A DNA stretch of 26,519 nucleotides from LMEP-6097 sp049314535. GTDB taxonomy: Bacteria > Cyanobacteriota > Vampirovibrionia > LMEP-6097. This document shows, piece after piece, positions 17,418 through 25,366 of the stretch; positions within the stretch are counted from its first letter, which is position 1, and each line of letters opens with the position of its first letter. A program made the translations under genes and the position numbers. The notes beneath the pieces were generated by a model, which was not told where the DNA came from, searched no databases, and saw only the letters and a list, made by a program, of their open reading frames with translations. The stretch lies in the NCBI GenBank assembly GCA_049314535.1, contig JBMOEX010000019.1:1-26519 (forward strand), read 5' to 3'.

Positions 17418-18428
17418 TTAAACTAGCCCCACTTTTTTAGTTAAATCATCCCCCATACTAGCCGCTGGACCTATATCTGAGCTAATACACTCACCTACAT
17501 TAACACTGCCACAGAGAGGACAACCACTAGAGAGAATATTTGCATCATTTAAATTAGAATTAGGCTGCCAACCAACAGCCCTAAAAGTCTCACTCAGAGC
17601 CGTAACTAAAGTACTAATACTAAAAACTTTTACACCCATCTTCAGTAAAGGATTCTCAACTTTATCAGCAAGAAAACTCCCTAGCGGCAAAGCCGTATTC
17701 AGCTTCAGTTCAGTCTGTAAAAGCTTAGACATAAAATTCTTGAATAGCCCTAAAGCCTTATCAGAACTGAAATCTTGAAGTTTATTATCATTTAAATGCT
17801 GCATCGCTGTTACAGCTAAGCCTAATAATGAACGTTTAAAAAAATGTGGTAAATGCGCAGCCTCGGCGGTTAGACTGGTCATACTCGTAATAGCAGCTAT
17901 TTTAGGTAAATCTTTTAATTTTTCATCCCCCCACACTCCTAAATACATAGCTGTAAGCCCCAGAGCAGATTTAAGCTGAGCTGGAATATGAACTGGCTTT
18001 AGAAGCATTATAGTAGCTAGCATTGGCGTAATATGGCTGAGCATTGATAAAAAACTTTTACTCCAGCGCGGCACTTCAAGATTATTAATACCATTTCCTA
18101 AATTATTTTTAGAATAAGCATCTAACGTGCGCAAACCCAACTCCAGTGGCTTTTTTAAATAAACAGGCAAAGTAGAGCCCTCTAGTTTATTTAATATTTT
18201 CTTACTCAAATTTATAGACTGTCCACTCAGTGCATTTCTTGCGTTTTTGTCCTCATGAGGTTCGGATAAATCAGTTACAAGTTTACGATTATCAGGGACT
18301 TTTAAATTTTCAGATTGAGATGGATCTGCGCTACCGTCATTTATTCTCATCTGCATTGAAGCTGCACTTTGCGCATCTATCTCAGATAGACTCCTGTTTA
18401 TTTGAAGCGTAGCAGAAGAACTTGTCAA
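17418..18428 (-). CDS. Hypothetical protein, 336 residues, hydrophobic core and CPLC motif
   Basis: It begins at TTG 18428 by default; an ATG 25 codons in (MQMRINDG) is an alternative, and no strong ribosome-binding site decides between them. The first 80 residues are polar. Residues about 57-66 (PHEDKNARNA) derive from a partial copy of the palindromic repeat. The middle is unusually hydrophobic (LSHITPMLATIMLLKPVHIP, LKSALGLTAMYLGVWG, LLGLAVTAMQHLN) and could associate with a membrane. The end carries CPLCG and a further Cys (GECISS), resembling half a zinc ribbon. No signal peptide and no known family. Paired with the 16238 gene on the same strand. Confidence 0.65.
   Translation of the reverse strand: MTSSSATLQINRSLSEIDAQSAASMQMRINDGSADPSQSENLKVPDNRKLVTDLSEPHEDKNARNALSGQSINLSKKILNKLEGSTLPVYLKKPLELGLRTLDAYSKNNLGNGINNLEVPRWSKSFLSMLSHITPMLATIMLLKPVHIPAQLKSALGLTAMYLGVWGDEKLKDLPKIAAITSMTSLTAEAAHLPHFFKRSLLGLAVTAMQHLNDNKLQDFSSDKALGLFKNFMSKLLQTELKLNTALPLGSFLADKVENPLLKMGVKVFSISTLVTALSETFRAVGWQPNSNLNDANILSSGCPLCGSVNVGECISSDIGPAASMGDDLTKKVGLV
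18231..18260 (-). repeat. Partial palindromic coding repeat
   Basis: On the minus strand CCTCATGAGGAC-AAAAACGCAAGAAATGCA aligns with the R module (CATGAGGACGACGAAAACGCAGAAATGG) with small deletions, in the same reading frame (H-E-D-x-N-A). No convincing terminal arms remain, so it is an old or degraded copy. Confidence 0.6.
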
Positions 18429-18506
18429 TTCATTTTAATTATACTAATTCCCTGAAGCTAACTATAAGGTTAGATTCTGTCATAAGCAATTTAAGGATAA
18501 GGGGAG

Positions 18507-19688
18507 TTAATGACTGTAGCTGCTACGCACTTCACCAAGCAAATAAATAGACCCACTAACTATCAGTAAATCCTTATCAGCCTTAAGTTCCTTAACTTTT
18601 TTGAGTGCAGTCTCTGATTCATTAAAGGCATGTAAGTTCTGTAAAAAACCAGTCAAAGCATAATTCTCTTCTATAAAGCTTTGTAAAAGTTCTGCTTTTT
18701 GAGTCCTATCATTCTTAACTTCAGTGAAAATAATAATATCTTTTTCTGGATCATAAATCTCTAAGAGCAGCTCCCGCAGGCAGTCTTGGTAAATTTTATC
18801 TTGCAGGTAAGCTAAAAGAAATATTTTTCGAGTAAAAAAATTATTAGCGACTAATAATTTTATATATTTATTTAACTGCTGTGAAGCTGCCGCATTATGA
18901 GCGGCATCCATAAGAATATTTTTATCCTGATCGAACTCAAAACGCCCAGGATAATTTTTTTTAAAATCAGCACTAAACTCATATCTAAATTTAGTTTCGA
19001 CTTTAAAATCATTAATACTCTCATAAATCCTAAGCGCAAGATTTAAATTATCACCAAAAGGATCATTAGGAAAGAGCTCTGGATTTCTCTCATCCTCATC
19101 CAGCTCAAAATGTGGCACAGATGGCTTCATAATGCCTTCCTTCTCAGCACGAATCTCTTCTAAGGTATTCCCCAAGATATTCATATGATCCATACCTATA
19201 CTTGTTATCGCAGTCGCTAGAGTTTTAGATGGAGATATAACATTAGTCGCATCGAGCCTGCCACCTAGACCGACTTCTAGAATAGCCACATCAACATTCT
19301 CTTCTTTAAAATACTGAAAAGCTAGTACAGTCATCTTTTCAAAACCTGTAAGCTGATCCACAACATTTTCTCTAACTAAAACTGAATCTATGCTTTGAAA
19401 TAATTTAAACCATAAATCATTAAACCTTGTCTCTGAAATCATTTCACCATTAATATGGAAACGCTCACAGGGACTAATTAAATGCGGACTTGTATATTTA
19501 GCGATTTTCAGCTTAGTAAATTTAAGATAAAGAAGCTCTAGAAACCTGCATACTGAGCCTTTACCATTCGTTCCAGCAATATGAATCGCAAAGAAGGAAT
19601 CCTGAGGATTAAAAAGAAAAGCTAGGGCTTCTTTAGTATTTTCTAGCCCTAGCTTTATATTATTGTCTATATTCTGATCTGGGAACAA
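18507..19688 (-). CDS. folC: Folylpolyglutamate / dihydrofolate synthase, shortened centre
   Basis: A Mur-ligase-family ATPase that adds glutamate to folates (and may make dihydrofolate from dihydropteroate). Seen: P-loop AGTNGKGS at residues 38-45, the folate-site region YTSPHLISPCERF, the EVGLGGRLDATNV motif, SIGMDHMNILGNT, EKEGIMKP, and the C-terminal-domain MDAAHNAAA motif. Start is TTG at 19688; an in-frame stop lies two codons upstream, so no longer start exists. At 393 residues it is shorter than typical FolC. The stretch between EGIMKPSVP and PGRFEFD is compressed and contains an acidic segment (FELDEDERNPELF), so the end of the ATPase domain is unusual. The DAAHN motif and P-loop being intact argue that it still works. 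Confidence 0.9.
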   Translation of the reverse strand: MFPDQNIDNNIKLGLENTKEALAFLFNPQDSFFAIHIAGTNGKGSVCRFLELLYLKFTKLKIAKYTSPHLISPCERFHINGEMISETRFNDLWFKLFQSIDSVLVRENVVDQLTGFEKMTVLAFQYFKEENVDVAILEVGLGGRLDATNVISPSKTLATAITSIGMDHMNILGNTLEEIRAEKEGIMKPSVPHFELDEDERNPELFPNDPFGDNLNLALRIYESINDFKVETKFRYEFSADFKKNYPGRFEFDQDKNILMDAAHNAAASQQLNKYIKLLVANNFFTRKIFLLAYLQDKIYQDCLRELLLEIYDPEKDIIIFTEVKNDRTQKAELLQSFIEENYALTGFLQNLHAFNESETALKKVKELKADKDLLIVSGSIYLLGEVRSSYSH

Positions 19689-19714
19689 GTCTTTTCACTA
19701 TCCTAGCTTCTGTA

Positions 19715-19736
19715 AAATTCAAAAATACCTGAATTT
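19715..19736 (-). terminator. Weak hairpin between RNase E/G and folC
   Basis: AAATTCA (19715-19721) and TGAATTT (19730-19736) form a 7-bp AT-only stem with an 8-base loop just past the RNase gene's stop. There is no strong U-tract, so it may be an RNA-processing structure or chance. Confidence 0.25.
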
Positions 19737-19740
19737 CGTC

Positions 19741-21579
19741 TTATACAGCATCATCACCTAGCTGAAAATGTGAAAAAGTTTTCTGGCTAGTTAAATCATC
19801 AACGAACTGTTTATCTTCCCCATCTAACCTCGGATAGGCTGGCTCTTTAGGTTCTATCTGACTGAAAACTTTTTCTAAAGCTTCCTCTTTATGACTAGGA
19901 ATAGCGATCTCAGTACTCAAAATATTATCTAAATCAGCTTTAATTTCTGCCTCTGGATTAAGATTTTCTGGCTTCTTGAAAATAAACTCCTTATCCTTGA
20001 CTGGCAAAGGGTTTGAGTTAACTTTCTCGCCAAACGGCTTACGCTCATCTCTATCTCTACGATGATTATTTTTTATCGGATTCTTACTATTAGAAGAATT
20101 ACTCAGCGTATTAGTAGGAGAACCACTTGCCGCATTATTATTAGCTAATAGAGGTGGCTTATTTAAATTTAAAGTAGGAGGATTATTAGAATTTAATAAA
20201 GGCTTATTTAGATTCTTTTGAAAACCTGGCTTCGGCAGAGTATTCTGGCCACCTAAAGAAGAACCACTTCTATTAAATTTATCATTCCTGTCTAAACTTA
20301 AACTATTACGCTCACCACGATCATTACGATTAAATTTATCATTACGACTTTGATTATTGAACTGATGATTATGAGACGGTTTCTGTCCAGATAACTTAAA
20401 TACTATTCCGACGCCACCACAGTGAGAACATTCTTCACCGAAAACCTCACTAAGAGCTTGCCCTGAACGTTTACGAGTTATCTCGACTAAACATAGCTCA
20501 GATAGAGGTCCTACCTGTGGCTTCGCTTTATCTGGTCTAAGAACAGATTCTAAAGTCTCCATAACCCTGATACGATCTTCTCTTTCAGCCATATCAATAA
20601 AATCGATGATTATCATCCCACCAATATTACGCAGCTTAATATGCCTTGCTATCTCAATAGCCGCTTCCATATTAGTTCTACGAACAGTTTCACGCAAACT
20701 ATTACTAGCTGTAAATTTACCAGAGTTAATATCTATCGCCGTAAGAGCTTCCATTGTTTGGATAATAATATAACCACCACTAGGCAGATCCACGCGCTTA
20801 GATAGACAGCTGCGTAATTCTTTTTCGACTTCTGTCTTTTGTAGAATTTGATCAGTTTCTATATATCTTACTGAAACTTCTCTTCCAGTCCAAGCTTTAA
20901 GAAACTCTTCACACCTGTATTTAGATTGCAAAGAAGAAACAATAATTTCATCAATAGTACTATTAAAATTATCTCTTAGAACAGAATAGAGAAAATCTTT
21001 ATCTTTATTAACGACACCTGGACCAGTTCTCTGTTCATGCTTATCTATGATATTTTTCCAGATATTCCAGAGATTAACAAAATCCTCTTCCAGTTCTTCT
21101 TTAGTACGACCAGATGCTTCCGTCCTAATTACCAAACCAAACTCTTCTGGTTTCATTAGATTAGCTATCGCTTTTAAGCGATCTCTCTCTTCATGCTCAC
21201 TAATCTTTTTACTAGTCGAAATACTAGTATTTTCAGTAGTTAAAACAAAATATCTTCCAGGGATACTAACCGTCAGGTTAACCCTTGGACCTTTTTTTCC
21301 TGTAGGTTCTTTTTCAATTTGCACCAATAACTTTTGACCTGGAGCGAGTCTTTCATAGAGAGTACCATTTCCAGGTATGTCATTTGCGTGAAGGAAGCCC
21401 ATCCTTCCTTCTTCAAGTTTTACGAAAACCGCATTAATCGAAGGCATTATATTTTCTACATGAACTGTATAAATATCACCTACGCTAAATTCGTTACGCG
21501 AAACAAAGAAGTCCTGAGCCTTGCCGTCCTCAGTAATAGCGGCAATGTTATGATGCTCAGAAATTATTAGAGATTTCAT
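19741..21579 (-). CDS. rne: Ribonuclease E/G
   Basis: An endoribonuclease of the RNase E/G family, which starts mRNA decay and processes rRNA. Seen: an S1 RNA-binding domain near residues 35-115 (GDIYTVHVENIMPSINAVFV, GRMGFLHANDI), the catalytic acidic segments AIDINSGKFT (about 285) and IIDFIDMAERED (about 325), and the zinc-link ECSHCGG near residue 382 used for dimerisation. The last 200 or so residues are disordered: Asn/Arg-rich (NNQSRNDKFNRNDRGERN) and then acidic. That gives an RNase E-like domain layout with a basic linker, similar to cyanobacterial enzymes. The start ATG has AAGGTGC upstream. It lies directly behind tuf-rpsJ on the same strand and may share their transcript. Confidence 0.95.
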   Translation of the reverse strand: MKSLIISEHHNIAAITEDGKAQDFFVSRNEFSVGDIYTVHVENIMPSINAVFVKLEEGRMGFLHANDIPGNGTLYERLAPGQKLLVQIEKEPTGKKGPRVNLTVSIPGRYFVLTTENTSISTSKKISEHEERDRLKAIANLMKPEEFGLVIRTEASGRTKEELEEDFVNLWNIWKNIIDKHEQRTGPGVVNKDKDFLYSVLRDNFNSTIDEIIVSSLQSKYRCEEFLKAWTGREVSVRYIETDQILQKTEVEKELRSCLSKRVDLPSGGYIIIQTMEALTAIDINSGKFTASNSLRETVRRTNMEAAIEIARHIKLRNIGGMIIIDFIDMAEREDRIRVMETLESVLRPDKAKPQVGPLSELCLVEITRKRSGQALSEVFGEECSHCGGVGIVFKLSGQKPSHNHQFNNQSRNDKFNRNDRGERNSLSLDRNDKFNRSGSSLGGQNTLPKPGFQKNLNKPLLNSNNPPTLNLNKPPLLANNNAASGSPTNTLSNSSNSKNPIKNNHRRDRDERKPFGEKVNSNPLPVKDKEFIFKKPENLNPEAEIKADLDNILSTEIAIPSHKEEALEKVFSQIEPKEPAYPRLDGEDKQFVDDLTSQKTFSHFQLGDDAV

Positions 21580-21623
21580 GTTAGCACCTTCTTTTATTTA
21601 ATTTTAGCTTGTGGTTTTAAGAA

Positions 21624-21968
21624 TTAAACTTTTACAGCGATATCAACACCAGCTGGAAGATCCAAATCTTTCAATGATGTCGTCGTCTCTTGAGTTGGCT
21701 CATACAGATCAATCAAACAAGAGTGAGTTTTTATTTGAAAATGTTCTCTAGATTTTTTATTGACGTGAGGTGATCTCAAAACACAATATCTACGGATTTT
21801 TGAAGGCATGCGAACAGGACCAGAGACTATAGCCCCAGTCCTATTAGCTGCATCAATAATCTGGCTAGCCGAAGCATCTAGACTTGTTGGGTCATAGCTT
21901 CTTAGTTTAATTCTTATACGATTTTGTCTTTTTTTGGACTGTTTCGATTCTTTTTGTGTGCTAACCAT
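21624..21968 (-). CDS. rpsJ: 30S ribosomal protein S10
   Basis: A 114-residue S10, part of the 30S head and also the NusE antitermination factor. The family motifs are clear: RIRIKLRSYD, ANRTGA, RRYCVLRSPHVNKKSREHF and LDLPAGVDIAVKV. The N-terminus has a basic extension (STQKESKQSKKRQN). The LDLPAGVDI ending and the position directly after tuf (48-base gap) are characteristic of Cyanobacteria and their sister lineages, where rpsJ closes the str operon rather than opening the S10 operon. Confidence 0.97.
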   Translation of the reverse strand: MVSTQKESKQSKKRQNRIRIKLRSYDPTSLDASASQIIDAANRTGAIVSGPVRMPSKIRRYCVLRSPHVNKKSREHFQIKTHSCLIDLYEPTQETTTSLKDLDLPAGVDIAVKV

Positions 21969-22016
21969 AACTGTATTTATCGCTTTATTATATCAGAAAT
22001 TATTCTATTTTAGTAA

Positions 22017-23231
22017 CTATTCAATGATAGAAGAAACAACACCTGCTCCAACTGTCTTTCCACCTTCTCTAATAGCGAATCTCATTCCTTCTTCGATCGC
22101 TACTGGTTGAATAAGTTCAACAGTCATCTCAATGTTATCTCCAGGCATAACCATCTCTACGCCGTCTGGAAGAATTACGTTACCAGTTACGTCTGTAGTT
22201 CTGATGTAGAACTGTGGTCTGTAACCTTTAAAGAATGGAGTGTGTCTTCCACCTTCATCTTTAGTTAGAACGTAAACGCTACCTACAAACTTAGTGTGTG
22301 GCTTAATAGATCCTGGTTTAACGATAACCTGACCTCTCTGGATATCATCTTTATCGATACCTCTAAGAAGTACACCAGCATTATCACCAGCTTGAACTTC
22401 AGTAAGAGTTTTTCTAAACATCTCGCAACCAGTGATTACAGTAGCTCTAGTATCAGTGATACCAACAACTTCTACGTTATCACCAACTTTACAAGCTCCT
22501 CTCTCAACTCTACCTGTAGCAACAGTACCTCTACCAGTAATAGTGAAAACATCCTCAACAGCCATCAAGAAAGCTTTATCAATGTCACGAACTGGAGTAG
22601 GAACGTCTTTATCTACTGCATCGATTAGATCGAAAATTTTATCAGCCCACTTATCATCACCTGGCTTAAGTGCTGGATTAGCCATAACAGCCTCAACAGC
22701 TTTAAGAGCAGATCCTCTGATAAATGTAATGTTATCTCCATCAAACTCATACTTAGAAAGAAGCTCTCTCGTCTCCATCTCTACAAGCTCAAGTAATTCT
22801 TCATCATCAACCATGTCGCATTTATTCAAGAATACGACTAAGAATCCAACACCTACTTGCTTAGCAAGAAGGATATGCTCTCTAGTCTGAGGCATAGGAC
22901 CATCAGCTGCCGATACAACAAGGATACCGCCATCCATTTGAGCTGCACCAGTAATCATGTTTTTAACATAGTCCGCGTGACCAGGGCAATCTACGTGAGC
23001 ATAATGCCTAGTTTCGCTCTCATACTCTACGTGAGCAGTGTTAATAGTAATACCACGCGCCTTCTCTTCTGGAGCTGCATCGATCTCATCATATTTTTTC
23101 GATGTTGCTCTACCTTGCGTCGCAAGGGTCATACAAATAGCCGCAGTAAGTGTAGTTTTACCGTGGTCTACGTGACCAATAGTACCTACGTTAACGTTAG
23201 GTTTTGTTCTTTTAAATTGTTCTCTAGCCAT
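22017..23231 (-). CDS. tuf: Translation elongation factor Tu
   Basis: A 404-residue GTPase that delivers aminoacyl-tRNA to the ribosome. All G motifs are intact: GHVDHGKT at residues 19-26, RGITINTAHVEYE (switch I), DCPGHADY, NKCD and GSAL. Domains 2 and 3 are complete (GRGTVATGRVERG, GGRHTPFFKGYRPQFY, EGGKTVGAGVV). A GAGAGGA ribosome-binding site lies about 9 bases before the ATG. The gene is first in a tuf-rpsJ-rne order. fusA and other str-operon genes are not upstream: the next gene is a divergent antiporter. So tuf is either separated from the rest of the operon or is a second copy. Codon use looks optimised and distinct from its neighbours, as expected for a highly expressed gene. Confidence 0.99.
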   Translation of the reverse strand: MAREQFKRTKPNVNVGTIGHVDHGKTTLTAAICMTLATQGRATSKKYDEIDAAPEEKARGITINTAHVEYESETRHYAHVDCPGHADYVKNMITGAAQMDGGILVVSAADGPMPQTREHILLAKQVGVGFLVVFLNKCDMVDDEELLELVEMETRELLSKYEFDGDNITFIRGSALKAVEAVMANPALKPGDDKWADKIFDLIDAVDKDVPTPVRDIDKAFLMAVEDVFTITGRGTVATGRVERGACKVGDNVEVVGITDTRATVITGCEMFRKTLTEVQAGDNAGVLLRGIDKDDIQRGQVIVKPGSIKPHTKFVGSVYVLTKDEGGRHTPFFKGYRPQFYIRTTDVTGNVILPDGVEMVMPGDNIEMTVELIQPVAIEEGMRFAIREGGKTVGAGVVSSIIE

Positions 23232-23391
23232 TTAGTCAAGTCCTCTCTTTCAATTGTTATATAAAAAAATCAATAAATCCAAAGTCGATTGAATCAGTTT
23301 AAATATTATCAAAACTAGCCCAATTAAATATAAGTAATTAATTAAAAATTTGTAATTATTCAATCAATCCGCTAACATTTAGCCTTAAGTC
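23232..23391. promoter_or_regulatory. Divergent intergenic region of tuf and antiporter genes
   Basis: These 160 very AT-rich bases separate the divergently transcribed tuf and CPA2 genes and must hold both promoters. I find several TTGA/TAAT-like stretches but no pair with convincing spacing, so no individual promoter is called. Confidence 0.5.
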
Positions 23392-24873
23392 ATGCACCTA
23401 GACCCTATAGTTAACGTCCTTTTGGGCTTATCCATAGTCATATTAGCTGCTAAAGTCGGGGCGGTTTTAGCTAACAGTTTTAAACAACCTTTGGTACTCG
23501 GGGAATTATTAGCAGGTGTTACCTTAGCTAGCTTTTCTTTATTGGGTTTTAATGGCTTTGATTTTTTAAAAGATAATTCGACTCTTGAAATATTTTCATC
23601 ATTAGGTGTGATAATTCTTCTTTTCGAAGTTGGGCTGGAATCTCAGCTTTCGGAGATGGTGGCAGTAGGTATGAAATCTCTACTTGTCGCAAGCATCGGC
23701 GTCATAATGCCATTCATTCTCGGCTACTACGTCTCAGGGATGATTATCCAGGATTTACCTAATATAAGTAAAATATTTATCGGAGCTATGCTAACAGCCA
23801 CCTCAGTCGGAATAACGGCAAGAGTCTTCAAAGATCTTAATTTTCTTGGCACCAAAGAAGCCAAAATAGTCTTAGGGGCAGCTGTCATAGATGATATTTT
23901 AGGACTAATAATACTTGCAGTCGTCTCTGGCATAGCTGTTACAGGCGTTATAGATTTCATCTCGATTGGCAGTATCAGCCTAAAAGCCATAATCTTCATA
24001 CTCCTGTCAGTATTAGCAGGTTTATTCTTGGCGAAAAGGTTAAATAACAAGAGGAACGGAGAAACTGAAGATTCAGGGCACCCCCCAAATGGGACTGCTC
24101 GCAAACCAAGGCTATGGGATGTTCCTGGCATGATGCTGTCTTTAGCTCTGCTAATCTGCTTCATGGGTGCATACTTAGCTAATCAATTTGGGCTTGCAAC
24201 AATAGTCGGGGCTTTCTGCATGGGTTTAATACTTGATGATGTGCATTTTAAGGATTTTCACTCAAGTAAAACTATAGAAGAGACCGCTGCACAGCGTGCA
24301 GTTTCAAGGCTGAGGAGGACGAATGACCGCAGTGTACGGGTAATTTCTAGCGATGCCGAGGATGCGAGCCATGTAAGTGGCTCATATCCGAGCAAGCAGA
24401 AATACAAGCTTGATTTATCAAGCTTACATGAGGATCATGAGGACGACGAAAACGCAGAAAATGGAGTTGTGCAGCGGTCTCTAGAGGAATATATTCAACC
24501 TATCTCCATGTTTTTGGTTCCAATATTTTTTGTAGTAACTGGATTAAATGTTGATGTCTCAGTATTGCAAGACCCTACCGTTATCTACTCCTCTATCGCA
24601 CTATGCTTAGTAGCAATTCTCTCAAAGTTAGCCTGTGGCTGGGCTTTTCCCTCAAAAGAAAAATTTAGTAGAATTTTAATCGGTGTCGGTATGATCCCAA
24701 GGGGAGAGGTCGGGCTAATCTTTGCTTCGGTAGGTAAATCCATCGGAGTGGTCGATGATAGATTATATGCAATAGCCGTTATAGTAGTGATTACAACGAC
24801 TTTAGTAACGCCACCTATACTAGCCTTCTTAATTAATAAGCTATCTAAAACAGGTATCAATGAACAATCTTAG
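23392..24873 (+). CDS. CPA2-family cation:proton antiporter with 68-residue repeat insert
   Basis: A 493-residue membrane protein of the monovalent cation:proton antiporter-2 type (KefB/NapA-like), probably exchanging Na+ or K+ for protons. Seen: about 12 hydrophobic segments, the N-terminal QPLVLGELLAG motif, LFEVGLE, and the ion-binding region ATSVGITARVFKDL...AAVIDDILGLI with the paired aspartates of this family. It ends with GMIPRGEVGLIFA. Residues about 296-364 are a hydrophilic insert (RRTNDRSVRVISSDAEDA, LHEDHEDDENAENG) encoded by the long palindromic element. It sits in a loop between transmembrane segments, and without it the length is a normal 425 or so. No cytoplasmic TrkA-type domain is fused. 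The next gene overlaps its end by 14 bases and may supply a regulator. Confidence 0.92.
   Translation: MHLDPIVNVLLGLSIVILAAKVGAVLANSFKQPLVLGELLAGVTLASFSLLGFNGFDFLKDNSTLEIFSSLGVIILLFEVGLESQLSEMVAVGMKSLLVASIGVIMPFILGYYVSGMIIQDLPNISKIFIGAMLTATSVGITARVFKDLNFLGTKEAKIVLGAAVIDDILGLIILAVVSGIAVTGVIDFISIGSISLKAIIFILLSVLAGLFLAKRLNNKRNGETEDSGHPPNGTARKPRLWDVPGMMLSLALLICFMGAYLANQFGLATIVGAFCMGLILDDVHFKDFHSSKTIEETAAQRAVSRLRRTNDRSVRVISSDAEDASHVSGSYPSKQKYKLDLSSLHEDHEDDENAENGVVQRSLEEYIQPISMFLVPIFFVVTGLNVDVSVLQDPTVIYSSIALCLVAILSKLACGWAFPSKEKFSRILIGVGMIPRGEVGLIFASVGKSIGVVDDRLYAIAVIVVITTTLVTPPILAFLINKLSKTGINEQS
24279..24482 (+). repeat. Long palindromic coding repeat (sense), inside antiporter gene
   Basis: The element is 204 bp (68 codons) with perfect 14-bp terminal inverted repeats: AGAGACCGCTGCAC (24279-24292) and its complement (24469-24482). 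Inside, in order: L module (24303-24332), a hairpin of GGAT with ATCC and GAGCCA with TGGCTC (24360-24389), hairpin AAGCTTGATTTATCAAGCTT (24406-24425), and R module (24427-24468). Core sequence is nearly identical to the chrA copy, while the arms and the first hairpin are not. Confidence 0.93.
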
Positions 24874-25360
24874 TAATATTGCGATAGCCGCAGAGTTTAT
24901 AAGTGACAGCAATATCAAGCTAATTCAAAAGCTTTTAGAAAAAAAGAATTGCTATCAACTCACTCTGTTTTTGGAAATATTTCCTACTCATTTTACTTTC
25001 CTCGATAATGATGTCGTTAAGGTTTCTATTTTTCCGAGTAATACTGCAAGAGAAAGAGGTTTAGAGAAATTTAAAAATACTATTCTAGCCAAAAAAATAT
25101 CAGAAGAAAACAAAGTTTTAAAATTCACAGAGGAAGAAGTCTCAGGTATTTTTACAAGCACCGTTAATGCCAAATATTTTGATTTAATTATACTAGCAAG
25201 CTCAAATCAAAACAGTCTTGCGAATAACTTCATTACAGATGCAAGTTATGCTGAGTTTTATTTAAGTAGTAACATATATAACGAAGATTTTTTTGATATA
25301 AAGGAGATTAAAGATTCAATTCAAGCTTATGAAAATATTCAACGAAATTTTGGATCTTAA
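24860..25360 (+). CDS. Hypothetical protein, possible degenerate universal-stress-like domain
   Basis: A 166-residue soluble protein whose start overlaps the antiporter end by 14 bases, so the two are translationally coupled. It opens with a strand-like SNIAIAAEF, has alternating helices and strands, and includes KYFDLIILASSNQN, the same kind of pattern as the D-L-I-V-I-G-S strand of universal stress proteins. Such domains often accompany CPA-type antiporters. The ATP-binding glycine motif of active USPs is not visible, so the assignment is tentative. A regulatory partner for the antiporter is a reasonable but unproven role. Confidence 0.6.
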   Translation: MNNLSNIAIAAEFISDSNIKLIQKLLEKKNCYQLTLFLEIFPTHFTFLDNDVVKVSIFPSNTARERGLEKFKNTILAKKISEENKVLKFTEEEVSGIFTSTVNAKYFDLIILASSNQNSLANNFITDASYAEFYLSSNIYNEDFFDIKEIKDSIQAYENIQRNFGS

Positions 25361-25366
25361 ATATTA

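Noticed and set aside
22296..23264. Plus-strand open frames of 110-152 codons opposite tuf
   Set aside because: They lie wholly or mostly within the unmistakable EF-Tu gene on the other strand and have low-complexity Ser/Thr content typical of shadow frames.
24279..24482. A classical insertion sequence or MITE with a transposase
   Set aside because: There is no transposase, the terminal arms differ between copies, and I see no clear flanking target duplications. A non-autonomous element of another kind fits better.
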